NCBI RefSeq assembly: GCF_902859625.1
Contig: NZ_CADIJX010000002.1
Location: 868,001 to 932,000 of the forward strand
Origin: Achromobacter pestifer
GTDB lineage: Bacteria > Pseudomonadota > Gammaproteobacteria > Burkholderiales > Burkholderiaceae_B
Direction of reading: 5' to 3'
Length of the DNA: 64,000 bases
Made by a program: the position numbers and the translations under genes. This document shows positions 7,375-17,096 of this stretch, one piece after another. Position 1 is the first letter of the stretch; each line of letters opens with the position of its first letter. The notes beneath the pieces are model-generated. The model was given only the letters and a program-made list of their open reading frames with translations. It did no database searches and was not told the DNA's origin.

Positions 7375-7920
7375 TCAGTGCTTGTGGGGCGCCGGCGTCG
7401 ACAGCTTGTCCACCAGCGCGATCCCCAACGCGGACAGGATGAACAGGGCATGGATGATGGTCTGCCACATGACACCCGCCTCGGTGAAGCGCGCGTTGGG
7501 CGTGCCGATCGTGCCGGCCTCGATGAAGGTGCGCAGCAGGTGGATCGACGAGATGCCGATGATGGCCATTGCCAACTTCACCTTGAGTACGCTGGCATTG
7601 ACGTGGCTCAGCCATTCCGGCTGGTCCGGATGGTTGTGCAGGCGCAGGCGGGACACGAAGGTCTCGTAGCCGCCCACGATCACCATGAGCAGCAGGTTCG
7701 AGATCATGACCACGTCGATCAGCCCCAGGACCAGCAGCATGATCTCCATTTCGCCGAAGCTGTTGGCATGCGTGAGCAGGTGCCAGAGCTCCTTCAGGAA
7801 CAGCATGACGTAAACGCCTTGAGCGACGATCAGGCCCAGGTACAGCGGCAGCTGTAGCCAGCGGGAACTGAAGATCAGGCTGGGCAGCAGGCCTAGACGG
7901 GGAGGGGGATTCTGAATCAT
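7375..7920 (-). CDS. YqhA/UPF0114 (TIGR00645) family inner-membrane protein
   Basis: This 181-residue protein has three to four hydrophobic segments (around residues 18-40, 55-80, 110-130 and 145-165) and the family pattern [40 protein letters not shown] and [20 protein letters not shown]. The family is a widespread inner-membrane protein of unknown function (E. coli YqhA). ATG 7920 ([10 protein letters not shown]) is used, since the open frame upstream lacks homology. It converges on the second csp gene and shares its terminator. Confidence 0.85.
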   Translation of the reverse strand: MIQNPPPRLGLLPSLIFSSRWLQLPLYLGLIVAQGVYVMLFLKELWHLLTHANSFGEMEIMLLVLGLIDVVMISNLLLMVIVGGYETFVSRLRLHNHPDQPEWLSHVNASVLKVKLAMAIIGISSIHLLRTFIEAGTIGTPNARFTEAGVMWQTIIHALFILSALGIALVDKLSTPAPHKH

Positions 7921-8184
7921 GTTGGGTGCGAGCCGTTTGATGGTGGGCAATAAAAAGTGCGGCGGCAATTCTATCAATGCCCGGGTATGCCGGGCATCAG
8001 TTTTTTATGACCGCAAGATGACGCTGGTGGACGCCGGCTAGCACGCTTGGGCACCGCGTGCAGGGCTTTTGTGTAAGAGAAACTGCCATTTGCGAAACTC
8101 TGTGGCGAAACGCTTAGAGAGCTTTCGGCATGGATAGAATTGCCGCCTCACTCGCATAGAGCCAGTCAAGAGGAGTTTGTTCCC

Positions 8185-8940
8185 ATGAAGATCCGCTACA
8201 CCGTTGCCGCATTGACCGTTGCGCTTGCCCCTTTCTCCGCGTCGCACGCCTTCGATATCGGTGGCTTGGTGGGCGCCGGCAGCAAGGTCGTGCAGGCTGC
8301 CACCCTGAGCGATGCCGAAATCAAGGCCTTGTCGGACAAGGCTTGCGCCCAAAGTGATTCGCAGGAAAAGATCGCTGCCCCCGGCAGCAAGTACGACGTC
8401 CGCCTGCAGAAGATCGCCAAGTCGCTGGGCGGCACCGTCAATGGCCAGAAGGCCAACTACAAGGTCTACATCACCAAGGACGTCAACGCCTGGGCGATGG
8501 CCAACGGTTGCATCCGCGTCTATAGCGGCTTGATGGACATGATGACCGACGACGAAGTGTTGGGCGTGGTCGGCCACGAAATCGGCCACGTGGCGCTGGG
8601 CCACAGCAAGAAGGCGATGCAGACCGCCTACACCGTGTCGGCCGCGCGTGATGCGGCGGGCGCTGCGGGTGGTGCCACGGTTGCTGCCTTGAATTCCTCG
8701 CAATTGGGCGACTTGACCGAGAAGTTCATCAACGCGCAATTCTCGCAATCCCAGGAAAGCGATGCGGACGACTATTCGTTCGATCAATTGCAGGCCAAGA
8801 AGCTCAACACCCGTGGTTTGGTGACGGCATTCCAGAAGCTGGCCGAGCTGGATGGCGGCAAGAGCGATATGATGAGCTCGCATCCGTCCTCGGCCAAGCG
8901 TGCTCAGCACATCGAAGACCGCATCGCCAAGGCCAAGTAA
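8185..8940 (+). CDS. M48 family metalloprotease, secreted to the periplasm
   Basis: A 251-residue zinc protease beginning with a clear signal peptide (MKIRYTVAALTVALAPFSAS, cleavage after SHA). The zinc site is VVGHEIGHVALGHS (HExxH, near residues 130-134), with the third ligand probably the Glu in SQESDADDYS. Length and layout resemble the YggG/LoiP-BepA-like short M48 proteases acting on outer-membrane or periplasmic proteins. No lipobox cysteine is seen at the cleavage site, so it is not an obvious lipoprotein. AGGAG (8171-8175) precedes ATG 8185. It lies upstream of tig but is separated by 165 bp. Confidence 0.85.
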   Translation: MKIRYTVAALTVALAPFSASHAFDIGGLVGAGSKVVQAATLSDAEIKALSDKACAQSDSQEKIAAPGSKYDVRLQKIAKSLGGTVNGQKANYKVYITKDVNAWAMANGCIRVYSGLMDMMTDDEVLGVVGHEIGHVALGHSKKAMQTAYTVSAARDAAGAAGGATVAALNSSQLGDLTEKFINAQFSQSQESDADDYSFDQLQAKKLNTRGLVTAFQKLAELDGGKSDMMSSHPSSAKRAQHIEDRIAKAK

Positions 8941-9105
8941 AGACGTCGGAACGACGTTCTCCCTCCCTTTTCGGGTGGAAAACGGGGCACGAGCATCCGG
9001 GCAAATCCGGGGCTCGGGCCCCTTTGCGTTAGGGTTCCGGAAGTTTCCGGTAAAATGCCGCGTTTATCCGCCCGTAATCTCATCTCTCGGAAAATAGGTC
9101 TTTTA

Positions 9106-10416
9106 ATGCAGCCTGTGGTTGAAACCCTCTCCGGCCTGGAGCGCCGTGTTGATCTGGCCGTCTCGGTGGCCGACGTCGAAAAGGAAGTCCAGGCGCAATT
9201 GAAGCGCGTGGCTCGCACCGCCAAGGTCCCCGGCTTCCGCCCGGGTAAAGCTCCGCTCGCCATGCTCGAGCGCAGCCATGGCCCCAGCATCCGCTACGAC
9301 GTGATCAATAGCCAAGTTGGCCGTGCGTTCGAACAAGCCATCGACGGCGCCAAGCTGCGCGTCGCTGGTGCCCCGAACCTGGAACCCAAGACTGAAGGCG
9401 TCACCGACGACACGCTGGCGTTCAGCGCCACGTTCGAGGTCTACCCCGAAGTCGTCGTGCCGGATCTGTCGGCCCTGGCCGTCACCCGCTATGACACCGC
9501 CGTCACTGACGCCGAAGTGCAACAAACCCTGGACGTTCTGCGCAAGCAGCGCGCCACGTTTGAAGCCCGTGAAGGCCGCGCCTCGCAAGACGGCGACCGC
9601 GTCACGCTGGACTTCGCCGGTACCATCGACGGCGTGCCGTTCGAAGGCGGCAAGGCTGAAGACTTTCCGTTCGTGCTCGGCCAAGGCCGCATGCTGCCGG
9701 AATTTGAAGAAGCTGCCCGCGGCCTGAAGGCTGGCGAAACCAAGGTCTTCGAACTCAAGTTCCCTGACGACTACCAAGGTGTGGAAGTCGCCGGCAAGAC
9801 CGCCGAATTCACCATCACCGTCAAGGAAGTGGCTGAAGGCGTCCTGCCCGAACTGAACAGCGAATTCGCCAAGTCCCTCGGCCAGGCCGAAGGCGACGTC
9901 GAAAAGCTGAAGGCCGACATCCGCAGCAACATCGAGCGCGAAGTCAAGGTCCGTTCGGCTGGCCGCACCAAGTCCAGCGTCATGGACGCCCTGGTCGAAG
10001 CCGCCAAGTTCGACGTGCCGAAGGCACTGGTCGACAACGACGTGCAAGGTCGTGTTGCCGCCGCTCGCGAAGAGCTGAAGCAACGTGGCATCCCGAACGC
10101 CGAGTCCGTGCCGATCCCGCCCGAAGCCTTCTCGACCGAATCCGAACGCCGTGTCCGTCTGGGCCTGCTGGTGTCGGAACTGGTCAAGCAAGCCCAGTTG
10201 CAAGCCAAGCCCGAGCAAGTTCGCGCGCGCATTGAAGAATTCGCCGAGAACTACGAACAACCCGCCCAGGTTGTCAGCTATTACCTGGCTGACCGCCAGC
10301 GTCGTGCTGAAATCGAGGCTATCGTGCTGGAAGACAACGTCGTCGCGCACGTGTTGGAAAAGGCCAAGGTCACCGACGAAAAGGTGCCTTTCGATCAGTT
10401 GATGGGGATGGCGTAA
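9106..10416 (+). CDS. tig: Trigger factor, ribosome-associated chaperone and peptidyl-prolyl isomerase
   Basis: This 436-residue protein has the three trigger factor domains: a ribosome-binding N-terminus with the signature GFRPGKAP near residues 43-50, an FKBP-type isomerase domain ([14 protein letters not shown] and [15 protein letters not shown], about residues 160-245), and a helical C-terminal chaperone arm. It binds nascent chains at the ribosomal exit. ATG 9106 ([10 protein letters not shown]) matches the family start; the frame is open to 9055 without homology. clpP begins 4 bp after the stop, and the order tig-clpP-clpX-lon is the common proteobacterial arrangement. Confidence 0.97.
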   Translation: MQPVVETLSGLERRVDLAVSVADVEKEVQAQLKRVARTAKVPGFRPGKAPLAMLERSHGPSIRYDVINSQVGRAFEQAIDGAKLRVAGAPNLEPKTEGVTDDTLAFSATFEVYPEVVVPDLSALAVTRYDTAVTDAEVQQTLDVLRKQRATFEAREGRASQDGDRVTLDFAGTIDGVPFEGGKAEDFPFVLGQGRMLPEFEEAARGLKAGETKVFELKFPDDYQGVEVAGKTAEFTITVKEVAEGVLPELNSEFAKSLGQAEGDVEKLKADIRSNIEREVKVRSAGRTKSSVMDALVEAAKFDVPKALVDNDVQGRVAAAREELKQRGIPNAESVPIPPEAFSTESERRVRLGLLVSELVKQAQLQAKPEQVRARIEEFAENYEQPAQVVSYYLADRQRRAEIEAIVLEDNVVAHVLEKAKVTDEKVPFDQLMGMA

Positions 10417-10420
10417 CACT

Positions 10421-11074
10421 ATGCAGAGATTCACCGATTTCTATGCGGCAATGAATGGCGGGTCTTCGGTGACCCCCACCGGCCTGGGCTACATTCCCAT
10501 GGTTATCGAGCAGTCGGGGCGCGGCGAGCGCGCCTACGACATCTATTCGCGTCTGCTCCGCGAACGGCTCATTTTCCTGGTGGGTCCGGTCAACGACGCA
10601 ACGGCCAATCTGGTTGTGGCGCAGTTGCTGTTCCTGGAATCGGAGAATCCTGACAAGGACATTTCCCTGTACATCAACTCGCCCGGCGGGTCGGTGTATG
10701 CGGGAATGGCCATTTTTGACACCATGCAGTTCATCAAGCCGGACGTCTCGACGTTGTGCACCGGTTTGGCGGCCAGCATGGGTGCGTTCCTGCTGGCGGC
10801 TGGCAAGAAGGGCAAGCGTTTCACGTTGCCCAACTCGCGGATCATGATCCACCAACCGTCCGGCGGCGCCCAAGGCCAAGCGTCCGACATCCAGATCCAG
10901 GCTCGCGAGATCCTGGACCTGCGCGAACGCCTGAACCGAATCCTGGCCGACAATACCGGCCAGTCGATCGAGCGCATCGGCCTGGACACGGAGCGTGACA
11001 ACTTCATGTCAGCCGAAGATGCGGTATCGTATGGACTGGTGGACAAGGTAATGACCTCCCGCTCGGAAGGCTGA
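10421..11074 (+). CDS. clpP: ATP-dependent Clp protease proteolytic subunit
   Basis: A 217-residue serine peptidase (S14) with the full catalytic triad: Ser119 in GLAASMGAF, His144 in IMIHQPSGG, and Asp193. A short N-terminal extension (about 20 residues) before GYIPMVIE matches the processed propeptide of bacterial ClpP. It forms a 14-mer barrel fed by ClpX or ClpA. It starts 4 bp after tig and is followed 102 bp later by clpX, so it is likely part of the tig-clpP(-clpX) unit. Confidence 0.98.
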   Translation: MQRFTDFYAAMNGGSSVTPTGLGYIPMVIEQSGRGERAYDIYSRLLRERLIFLVGPVNDATANLVVAQLLFLESENPDKDISLYINSPGGSVYAGMAIFDTMQFIKPDVSTLCTGLAASMGAFLLAAGKKGKRFTLPNSRIMIHQPSGGAQGQASDIQIQAREILDLRERLNRILADNTGQSIERIGLDTERDNFMSAEDAVSYGLVDKVMTSRSEG

Positions 11075-11176
11075 CTTCCCGGTTGATCCGAACCCGCTGC
11101 CATCAAGTTTGAGTAAGCGCATGCGCTGGACCCTTTATCCGGTCTGGCGCATCTTTACCTGAGATACGAAACAAAT

Positions 11177-12475
11177 ATGCCTGAAAAAAAGGGATCGGCA
11201 GACGCAAAAGTGCTGCATTGCTCGTTTTGCAATAAAAGCCAGCACGAAGTCCGCAAGCTGATCGCGGGTCCGTCGGTATTCATCTGCGATGAATGCATAG
11301 ACCTGTGCAACGACATCATCCGCGAGGAAGCGCAAGCGACCGCGCGCGCGGCGATTCGTTCCGAACTGCCCACTCCGGCCGAAATCAAGACCTTCCTGGA
11401 TCAGTACGTGATTGGGCAAAATTCGCCCAAGCGCATGCTGGCAGTGGCGGTCTACAACCATTACAAGCGCATTCGTCACGGCGAGATCAAGGGTGACGAG
11501 GTCGAGCTCTCCAAGAGCAATATCATGCTGATCGGCCCCACCGGGTCGGGCAAGACGCTCCTGGCGCAGACGCTGGCACGCATGCTGAATGTGCCGTTCG
11601 TCATGGCTGATGCCACCACGTTGACCGAAGCGGGCTACGTGGGTGAAGACGTCGAGAACATCATTCAGAAGTTGCTGCAGAACTGCAACTACGAAGTCGA
11701 GAAGGCGCAACGCGCCATTATCTACATCGACGAAATCGACAAGATTTCCCGCAAGTCCGACAACCCGTCCATCACCCGCGACGTATCGGGTGAGGGCGTG
11801 CAACAGGCCTTGCTGAAGTTGATCGAAGGCACGGTTGCATCGGTGCCCCCGCAGGGTGGCCGCAAGCATCCCAACCAGGACTTTGTCCAGGTTGACACGA
11901 CGAACATCCTGTTCATCGTCGGCGGCGCTTTTGATGGGCTGGAAAAGGTCATCCGTGATCGCACCGAGAAATCGGGCATCGGTTTTTCGGCGTCCGTGCG
12001 GGCCAAGTCCGAGCGTGGCGTGGGCGAACTCTTCTCCGAAGTCGAACCCGAGGATCTGATCAAGTTCGGCTTGATCCCGGAACTGGTTGGCCGTCTGCCC
12101 GTGGTTGCCACGCTGGATGAGCTGGACGAGGCGGCTTTGGTGCAGATTCTGACCGAACCGAAGAATGCCTTGCTCAAGCAATTCCAGAAGCTGTTTGCCA
12201 TGGAAGGCGCTGAACTGGATCTGCGGCCTGCCGCATTGAAGGCCATCGCTCGCAAGGCGCTCAAGCGTAAGACTGGCGCGCGTGGCCTGCGTTCGATCAT
12301 CGAACAAACGTTGTTGGACACCATGTACGAGTTGCCCTCTCAAGGCAACGTCAAGCGCGTCGTGGTGGACGAAAACGCGATCGAAGGCGAAGGCAAGCCC
12401 TTGCTGATCTACGCCGACGAAGCCGGTGAATCTGAAAAGCCGGATCGCGGAGAAGTCCGCGACGCCGCGGCCTGA
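11177..12475 (+). CDS. clpX: ATP-dependent Clp protease ATP-binding subunit ClpX
   Basis: A 432-residue AAA+ unfoldase. The N-terminal zinc-binding domain has the four cysteines CSFC and CDEC (near residues 15-40). Walker A is GPTGSGKT and Walker B is [10 protein letters not shown], with C-terminal sensor and arginine motifs GARGLRSI. It recognises ssrA-tagged and other substrates and threads them into ClpP. ATG 11177 starts [11 protein letters not shown], which fits the family. An intrinsic terminator follows immediately, so clpX is a transcription end and lon has its own promoter. Confidence 0.98.
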   Translation: MPEKKGSADAKVLHCSFCNKSQHEVRKLIAGPSVFICDECIDLCNDIIREEAQATARAAIRSELPTPAEIKTFLDQYVIGQNSPKRMLAVAVYNHYKRIRHGEIKGDEVELSKSNIMLIGPTGSGKTLLAQTLARMLNVPFVMADATTLTEAGYVGEDVENIIQKLLQNCNYEVEKAQRAIIYIDEIDKISRKSDNPSITRDVSGEGVQQALLKLIEGTVASVPPQGGRKHPNQDFVQVDTTNILFIVGGAFDGLEKVIRDRTEKSGIGFSASVRAKSERGVGELFSEVEPEDLIKFGLIPELVGRLPVVATLDELDEAALVQILTEPKNALLKQFQKLFAMEGAELDLRPAALKAIARKALKRKTGARGLRSIIEQTLLDTMYELPSQGNVKRVVVDENAIEGEGKPLLIYADEAGESEKPDRGEVRDAAA

Positions 12476-12484
12476 TATTTCAAA

Positions 12485-12512
12485 AAAACCCGTTCCTGTA
12501 ACGGGTTTTTTT
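12485..12512 (+). terminator. Rho-independent terminator after clpX
   Basis: AAAACCCGTT-CCTGT-AACGGGTTTT stem-loop (12485-12510) with T-tract, starting 9 bp after the clpX stop. Confidence 0.9.
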
Positions 12513-12571
12513 CCTTCCTGGGGGCCTCAGAGGCATTTTTTTTTGCCTTTCGTTTATCAGGCCGCCGGGAT

Positions 12572-12599
12572 CTTGAATTTTCGGCTATTGTTCCCATAA
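12572..12599 (+). promoter_or_regulatory. lon: Candidate sigma-32 (heat-shock) promoter of lon
   Basis: CTTGAA (12572-12577), a 14-bp spacer and TCCCATAA (12592-12599) closely follow the RpoH pattern CTTGAAA-N13-15-CCCCATnT. The element lies about 80 bp upstream of the lon ATG and just after the clpX terminator. lon is a classic heat-shock gene, so position and sequence agree. Confidence 0.65.
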
Positions 12600-12680
12600 C
12601 AGACGTAACCGACAGAGATGGCTCCGGGTATACCCAGGCCTCCTGTCCCCGATACGCCGAGTCATACCGAGGAACCTCCT

Positions 12681-15131
12681 ATGTCTGCCAGCCAGACCCT
12701 GCCTTCCGACCCGATCGACCTGCCGCTGCTCCCACTTCGTGATGTCGTGGTGTTCCCGCACATGGTCATCCCGCTGTTCGTCGGCCGTCCGCGCTCCATC
12801 CGCGCGCTCGAGGTTGCGATGGAAGCGGGCAAGAGCATCATGCTGGTGGCCCAAAAGTCCGCCGGCAAGGATGATCCCACCCCTGAAGACGTCTACGAAA
12901 TCGGTTGCGTGGCCGGCATCCTGCAAATGCTCAAGCTACCCGACGGCACCGTCAAGGTGCTGGTCGAAGGCACCCAGCGTGCCCGCATCAATAGCATCGA
13001 GGACGCCGATTCGCATTTCACCTGCCAGGTCACGCCAATCGAACCGGACGCCATGCAAGGCTCCGAGACCGAGGCCCTGCGCCGTGCGATCGTTGCCCAG
13101 TTTGAACAGTACGTAAAGCTCAACAAGAAGATCCCTCCGGAGATCCTGACCTCGCTTGCGGGCATCGATGACGCTGGCCGCCTGGCCGACACGATCGCCG
13201 CGCATCTGCCGCTGAAGCTTGAGCAGAAGCAGAAGATGCTTGAGATCGTTGGCACCTCCGAGCGCCTTGAAGGTCTGCTTACCCAGCTCGAAACCGAAAT
13301 CGACATTCTTCAAGTCGAGAAGCGGATTCGCGGCCGCGTGAAGAAGCAGATGGAAAAGAGCCAGCGCGACTACTACCTGAATGAGCAGGTCAAGGCCATT
13401 CAGAAGGAGTTGGGCGAAGGCGAAGAGGGCGCGGACATCGAAGAGCTTGAAAAGAAGATCATCGCTGCCCACATGCCCAAAGAGGCGCGCAAGAAGGCCG
13501 ATGCCGAGCTCAAGAAGCTCAAGCTCATGTCGCCCATGTCGGCCGAAGCCACCGTGGTGCGCAACTACATCGATACGCTGATCAATCTCCCCTGGAGAAA
13601 GAAGAGCAAGATCAATAACTCGATCTCCAACGCCGAGACGGTGCTGGACAACGACCACTATGGTCTGGAAAAGGTCAAAGAACGCATCCTGGAATATCTT
13701 GCCGTGCAACAGCGCGTGGACAAGGTGAAGGCGCCGATTCTGTGCCTGGTGGGTCCTCCGGGCGTCGGTAAGACGTCGCTGGGTCAGTCCATCGCCAAGG
13801 CAACGAACCGCAAGTTCGTGCGCATGGCATTGGGCGGCGTTCGCGACGAGGCCGAGATCCGTGGCCACCGCCGGACGTACATCGGCTCCATGCCGGGCAA
13901 GATCGTTCAGAACATGTCGAAGGTCGGCGTGCGCAATCCGCTGTTCCTGCTTGATGAAATCGACAAGCTGGGCATGGATTTCCGTGGCGATCCCTCGTCG
14001 GCGCTGCTCGAAGTGCTGGATCCGGAACAGAACCATACGTTCCAGGACCACTACATCGAAGTCGATTTCGATCTGTCCGATGTCATGTTCGTGGCCACCA
14101 GCAATACGCTGAATATTCCGCCGGCCCTGTTGGACCGTATGGAAGTGATCCGCCTGTCCGGTTACACGGAAGAGGAAAAGATCCATATCGGCCGTGATCA
14201 TCTGCTGCCCAAGCTGATGAAGAACAACGGCGTGAAGGATAGCGAACTGACCGTGGACGACAGCGCGCTGCGCGACATCGTGCGCTATTACACCCGCGAA
14301 GCTGGTGTGCGTGCGCTCGAACGCGAAGTGGGCAAGATCTGCCGCAAGGTCATCAAGCAATTGCTGACTCAGACCGATCGCGCCAAGGCCGAAGGCAAGA
14401 CCTTTGAGGTCAAGCCGGTCAACGTCACGGGTGACAACCTGAGCGACTACCTGGGTGTGCGCCGCTACACCTTCGGCATGGCCGAAAAGGAAAACCAGAT
14501 CGGTCAGGTGACGGGTTTGGCGTGGACGGAAGTCGGCGGCGACCTGCTGACGATCGAAGTTGCGGACATGCCCGGCAAGGGCGTCATTCAGCGCACGGGT
14601 TCGCTCGGCGATGTGATGAAGGAGTCGGTTGAAGCGGCTCGTACGGTGGTGCGCTCGCGTGCCCGCCGCCTGGGCTTTGCCGATAGCGTCTTTGAGAAGC
14701 ACGACATGCACGTGCACGTGCCGGAAGGCGCGACGCCCAAGGATGGTCCGTCCGCCGGTATCGCGATCACCACGGCCATGGTGTCGGCCTTGTCGCGCAT
14801 CCCGGTGCGCGCCGATGTCGCCATGACGGGTGAGATCACCTTGCGCGGCGAAGTGCTGCCGATCGGTGGCTTGAAGGAAAAGCTGCTGGCGGCTCACCGT
14901 GGCGGCATCAAGACGGTCTTGATCCCGGAAGAAAACGTCAAGGACTTGGCGGAGATTCCGGACAACGTCAAGAACCACCTTGAGATCGTGCCAGTGCGTT
15001 GGATCGACAAGGTGCTGGAACTGGCTCTGGAACGTTTGCCGGAGCCCCTGGCCGAGGAAGAAGCGGTCAAGGAGCCTTTGGTGGCCAAGCCGGCTGAGCC
15101 GGGTTCGACGGATCCGGTGCTGAAGCACTGA
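12681..15131 (+). CDS. lon: ATP-dependent protease Lon (LonA)
   Basis: This 816-residue protein has the LonA layout: a substrate-binding N-domain ([20 protein letters not shown]), a coiled region, an AAA+ module with Walker [10 protein letters not shown] and Walker [12 protein letters not shown], and the C-terminal protease domain with the Ser-Lys dyad in [10 protein letters not shown] and the later [11 protein letters not shown]. It degrades damaged and regulatory proteins as a hexamer in the cytoplasm. ATG 12681 ([11 protein letters not shown]) is preceded by GAGGAA (12669-12674); the 21-residue upstream extension from 12618 lacks homology. A sigma-32-like promoter precedes it and a double hairpin ends it. 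Confidence 0.98.
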   Translation: MSASQTLPSDPIDLPLLPLRDVVVFPHMVIPLFVGRPRSIRALEVAMEAGKSIMLVAQKSAGKDDPTPEDVYEIGCVAGILQMLKLPDGTVKVLVEGTQRARINSIEDADSHFTCQVTPIEPDAMQGSETEALRRAIVAQFEQYVKLNKKIPPEILTSLAGIDDAGRLADTIAAHLPLKLEQKQKMLEIVGTSERLEGLLTQLETEIDILQVEKRIRGRVKKQMEKSQRDYYLNEQVKAIQKELGEGEEGADIEELEKKIIAAHMPKEARKKADAELKKLKLMSPMSAEATVVRNYIDTLINLPWRKKSKINNSISNAETVLDNDHYGLEKVKERILEYLAVQQRVDKVKAPILCLVGPPGVGKTSLGQSIAKATNRKFVRMALGGVRDEAEIRGHRRTYIGSMPGKIVQNMSKVGVRNPLFLLDEIDKLGMDFRGDPSSALLEVLDPEQNHTFQDHYIEVDFDLSDVMFVATSNTLNIPPALLDRMEVIRLSGYTEEEKIHIGRDHLLPKLMKNNGVKDSELTVDDSALRDIVRYYTREAGVRALEREVGKICRKVIKQLLTQTDRAKAEGKTFEVKPVNVTGDNLSDYLGVRRYTFGMAEKENQIGQVTGLAWTEVGGDLLTIEVADMPGKGVIQRTGSLGDVMKESVEAARTVVRSRARRLGFADSVFEKHDMHVHVPEGATPKDGPSAGIAITTAMVSALSRIPVRADVAMTGEITLRGEVLPIGGLKEKLLAAHRGGIKTVLIPEENVKDLAEIPDNVKNHLEIVPVRWIDKVLELALERLPEPLAEEEAVKEPLVAKPAEPGSTDPVLKH

Positions 15132-15147
15132 TCCGTGTGAGTCCCAG

Positions 15148-15203
15148 GGCGCCTTTGAAAGAAGGCGCCCAATGAAAAACCCCGCTACGGCGGGGTTTTC
15201 TTT
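15148..15203. terminator. Tandem hairpins between lon and lexA
   Basis: The first stem is GGGCGCCTT/AAGGCGCCC (15148-15170). The second is AAAACCCCGC/GCGGGGTTTT (15176-15199) followed by CTTTT. The second is a standard intrinsic terminator for lon and can act for lexA on the other strand. Confidence 0.85.
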
Positions 15204-15256
15204 TGCGCGGAAGGGCGTCGTGAATGCTGAGCGCCACGGGGTCAGTCAGGCATGGC

Positions 15257-15907
15257 CTAGTGCAGCGCGTGTGTGCGGATCAGGCCAACGGCGATGCCTT
15301 CCAGTGCAAATTCCTGGTCTGCTTCAACCACGATGGTTTGGAAGTCTGGGTTTTCGGGCAGGAGCTCGATGTGGCCATTTGTGCGCTGAAGGCGTTTCAC
15401 CGTGACGTCGTCGCCCAGGCGGGCCACGACGATCTGGCCGTTGCGGGCTTCAGAGGCCTTTTTCACGGCCAGCAAATCGCCCTCAAGAATGCCGGCGTCG
15501 CGCATGCTCATGCCGCGTACCTTCAGGAGGTAATCAGGCGCTTGCGCGAACAGGTGAGGGTCCACGCCGACTTCGCGTTCCACGTGTTCAGCGGCAAGGA
15601 TGGGGCTGCCGGCCGCGACACGGCCCACCAGCGGCAGCAACAGCTGCGCCAGCGACGGGATGGGCAGGGAGGCTTGCGAGGACGCAGAGGCGCCGTCTTT
15701 CAGGCGGATGCCCCGCGAGGCGCCTGCGGTGAGTTCGATGGCGCCCTTGCGGGCCAATGCCTTGAGGTGGTCTTCCGCTGCGTTGGGGGAGCGGAAACCC
15801 AGGGCCTGGGCGATTTCGGCTCGCGTCGGCGGAAAGCCGGTGCGCGTGACGGTTTGCCTGATGAGGTCCAGGATTTGTTGCTGGCGGTCTGTAAGTTTGC
15901 TGGCCAT
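15257..15907 (-). CDS. lexA: LexA repressor, SOS regulator
   Basis: A 216-residue protein with the N-terminal winged helix ([20 protein letters not shown], about residues 24-43) and the S24 autoprotease domain. The cleavage bond is Ala99-Gly100 in VAAGSPI, and the catalytic pair is Ser134 in GMSMRD and Lys150 in [11 protein letters not shown]. It represses DNA-damage genes and self-cleaves when RecA is activated. ATG 15907 begins [10 protein letters not shown]; a longer frame upstream overlaps the SOS box and is not used. The SOS box 24 bp upstream indicates autoregulation. Confidence 0.98.
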   Translation of the reverse strand: MASKLTDRQQQILDLIRQTVTRTGFPPTRAEIAQALGFRSPNAAEDHLKALARKGAIELTAGASRGIRLKDGASASSQASLPIPSLAQLLLPLVGRVAAGSPILAAEHVEREVGVDPHLFAQAPDYLLKVRGMSMRDAGILEGDLLAVKKASEARNGQIVVARLGDDVTVKRLQRTNGHIELLPENPDFQTIVVEADQEFALEGIAVGLIRTHALH

Positions 15908-15930
15908 GGCGATGATCCGGTGCGAGCGGA

Positions 15931-15946
15931 CTGTACATATATACAG
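15931..15946 (-). promoter_or_regulatory. lexA: LexA (SOS) box of lexA
   Basis: On the coding strand the site reads CTGTATATATGTACAG, one base from the ideal CTGTATATATATACAG. It is 24 bp upstream of the lexA start codon, the usual position for autoregulation. Confidence 0.9.
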
Positions 15947-16130
15947 CGCCATTCTGGGGGACGTAGCGCAAAAAAGCAAGCTTGGGGCCGGCCGTCCCAG
16001 CGTCGCGACGGCGGGGCCGGTCAGGACGCCTCGAAGGGATCGCGCTCGGCGAAATCGGGCGCGCGCGTCTGCGGGAAAGTCATGTGGTCCCGGCTCCATG
16101 ACACGGACGGCCCGGCGGATGCGCCGCGCG

Positions 16131-17096
16131 TTATTCCGGCTTGATACCGGCCGTCTCGATGACGCCGCGCCACTTGCGGGTCTCGGATTCGATGTAGTCC
16201 TGCAATTCCTCTGGACGCGTGGCCTTGATCGTGATGGCTTTGTCTTCGAGTTTGCGGACGATGTCGGGCTTGGCCAGCGTCTTCAGCAAGGCGGAACTCA
16301 GCACCGACAGCCGGTCGGCCGGAATGCCGGCGGGGCCCATGACGCTGACCCAGGCGTCCACGCTCATGTTCTTTACGCCCAGTTCCTCGGCGGTGGGCAC
16401 ATCGGGCAGTTCCTTGATGCGCGTCGTGCTGGTGATGGCCAGCGCCCGCACTTTGCCCGATTGCACCAGGCTCAGGGCGGCGGGCAGATTGTCGAATCCG
16501 AGGTCGACGTGGCTACCCATCAGTGCGGTCAACGCCGGGCCGCTGCCCGAGAAGGGGATGTGCTGCATGTTCGAGCCGGTCAGAATCTTGAAGTATTCGC
16601 CGGTCATGTGCGGCGACGTGCCGGCCCCGGGGCTGGAGTAGGATAGCTGCCGCTGCTTCGCGTCGGCGATCAGCGCGCCCAGGTTCTGGTATTTCGAATC
16701 GGCATTGACCAGCACCAGATTGGTGTAGAAGCCGACCTCGCCGATCATGGTGAAACCCTTGATCGGGTCGAAATTCAGTTCCTTGCGCAGCAACGGGTTG
16801 ATCACGTTGGTGGCTACGGTGCCCAGGAATATGGTGTAGCCGTCCGACTTGGCGTGCGCGACCGTCGAGGCGCCGATGGTGCCGCCCGCACCTGCCTTGT
16901 TCTCGACGATCACGGGCTGGCCCAATTCGCGCGATAGGCCCTCGGCCAATACGCGCGCGACGATATCGGTCGAGCCGCCCGGCGGAAACCCGACCACGAA
17001 GCGGATGGGCTGGCCCGGAAAGGCCGCGGCGGCGGAGCCGCCCAGCGTGATGGTCAGCGCGCCAGCCGTGGCGGCAATCCAGGTCTTGAATTTCAT
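16131..17096 (-). CDS. Bug family tripartite tricarboxylate-type solute-binding protein
   Basis: A 321-residue secreted protein: signal peptide [20 protein letters not shown] with cleavage near SAAAA-FP, then the Bug/TctC signatures [18 protein letters not shown] and later [19 protein letters not shown]. Such proteins bind carboxylates in the periplasm and either feed a TctAB transporter or act as orphan sensors; no TctAB genes are visible here. The start codon overlaps the stop of the acyl-CoA synthetase gene by 4 bp (ATGA), so it is translationally coupled as the last gene of the thiolase-ligase-Bug operon. The ligand is probably the acid activated by the ligase, but this is inference. Confidence 0.9.
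   Translation of the reverse strand: MKFKTWIAATAGALTITLGGSAAAAFPGQPIRFVVGFPPGGSTDIVARVLAEGLSRELGQPVIVENKAGAGGTIGASTVAHAKSDGYTIFLGTVATNVINPLLRKELNFDPIKGFTMIGEVGFYTNLVLVNADSKYQNLGALIADAKQRQLSYSSPGAGTSPHMTGEYFKILTGSNMQHIPFSGSGPALTALMGSHVDLGFDNLPAALSLVQSGKVRALAITSTTRIKELPDVPTAEELGVKNMSVDAWVSVMGPAGIPADRLSVLSSALLKTLAKPDIVRKLEDKAITIKATRPEELQDYIESETRKWRGVIETAGIKPE

Noticed and set aside
12936-15128. A 730-codon open frame antisense to lon
   Set aside because: It mirrors the codon bias of lon and encodes a His/Gln/Arg-rich low-homology product; other long antisense frames (for example opposite tig and the thiolase/TetR pair) are explained the same way.
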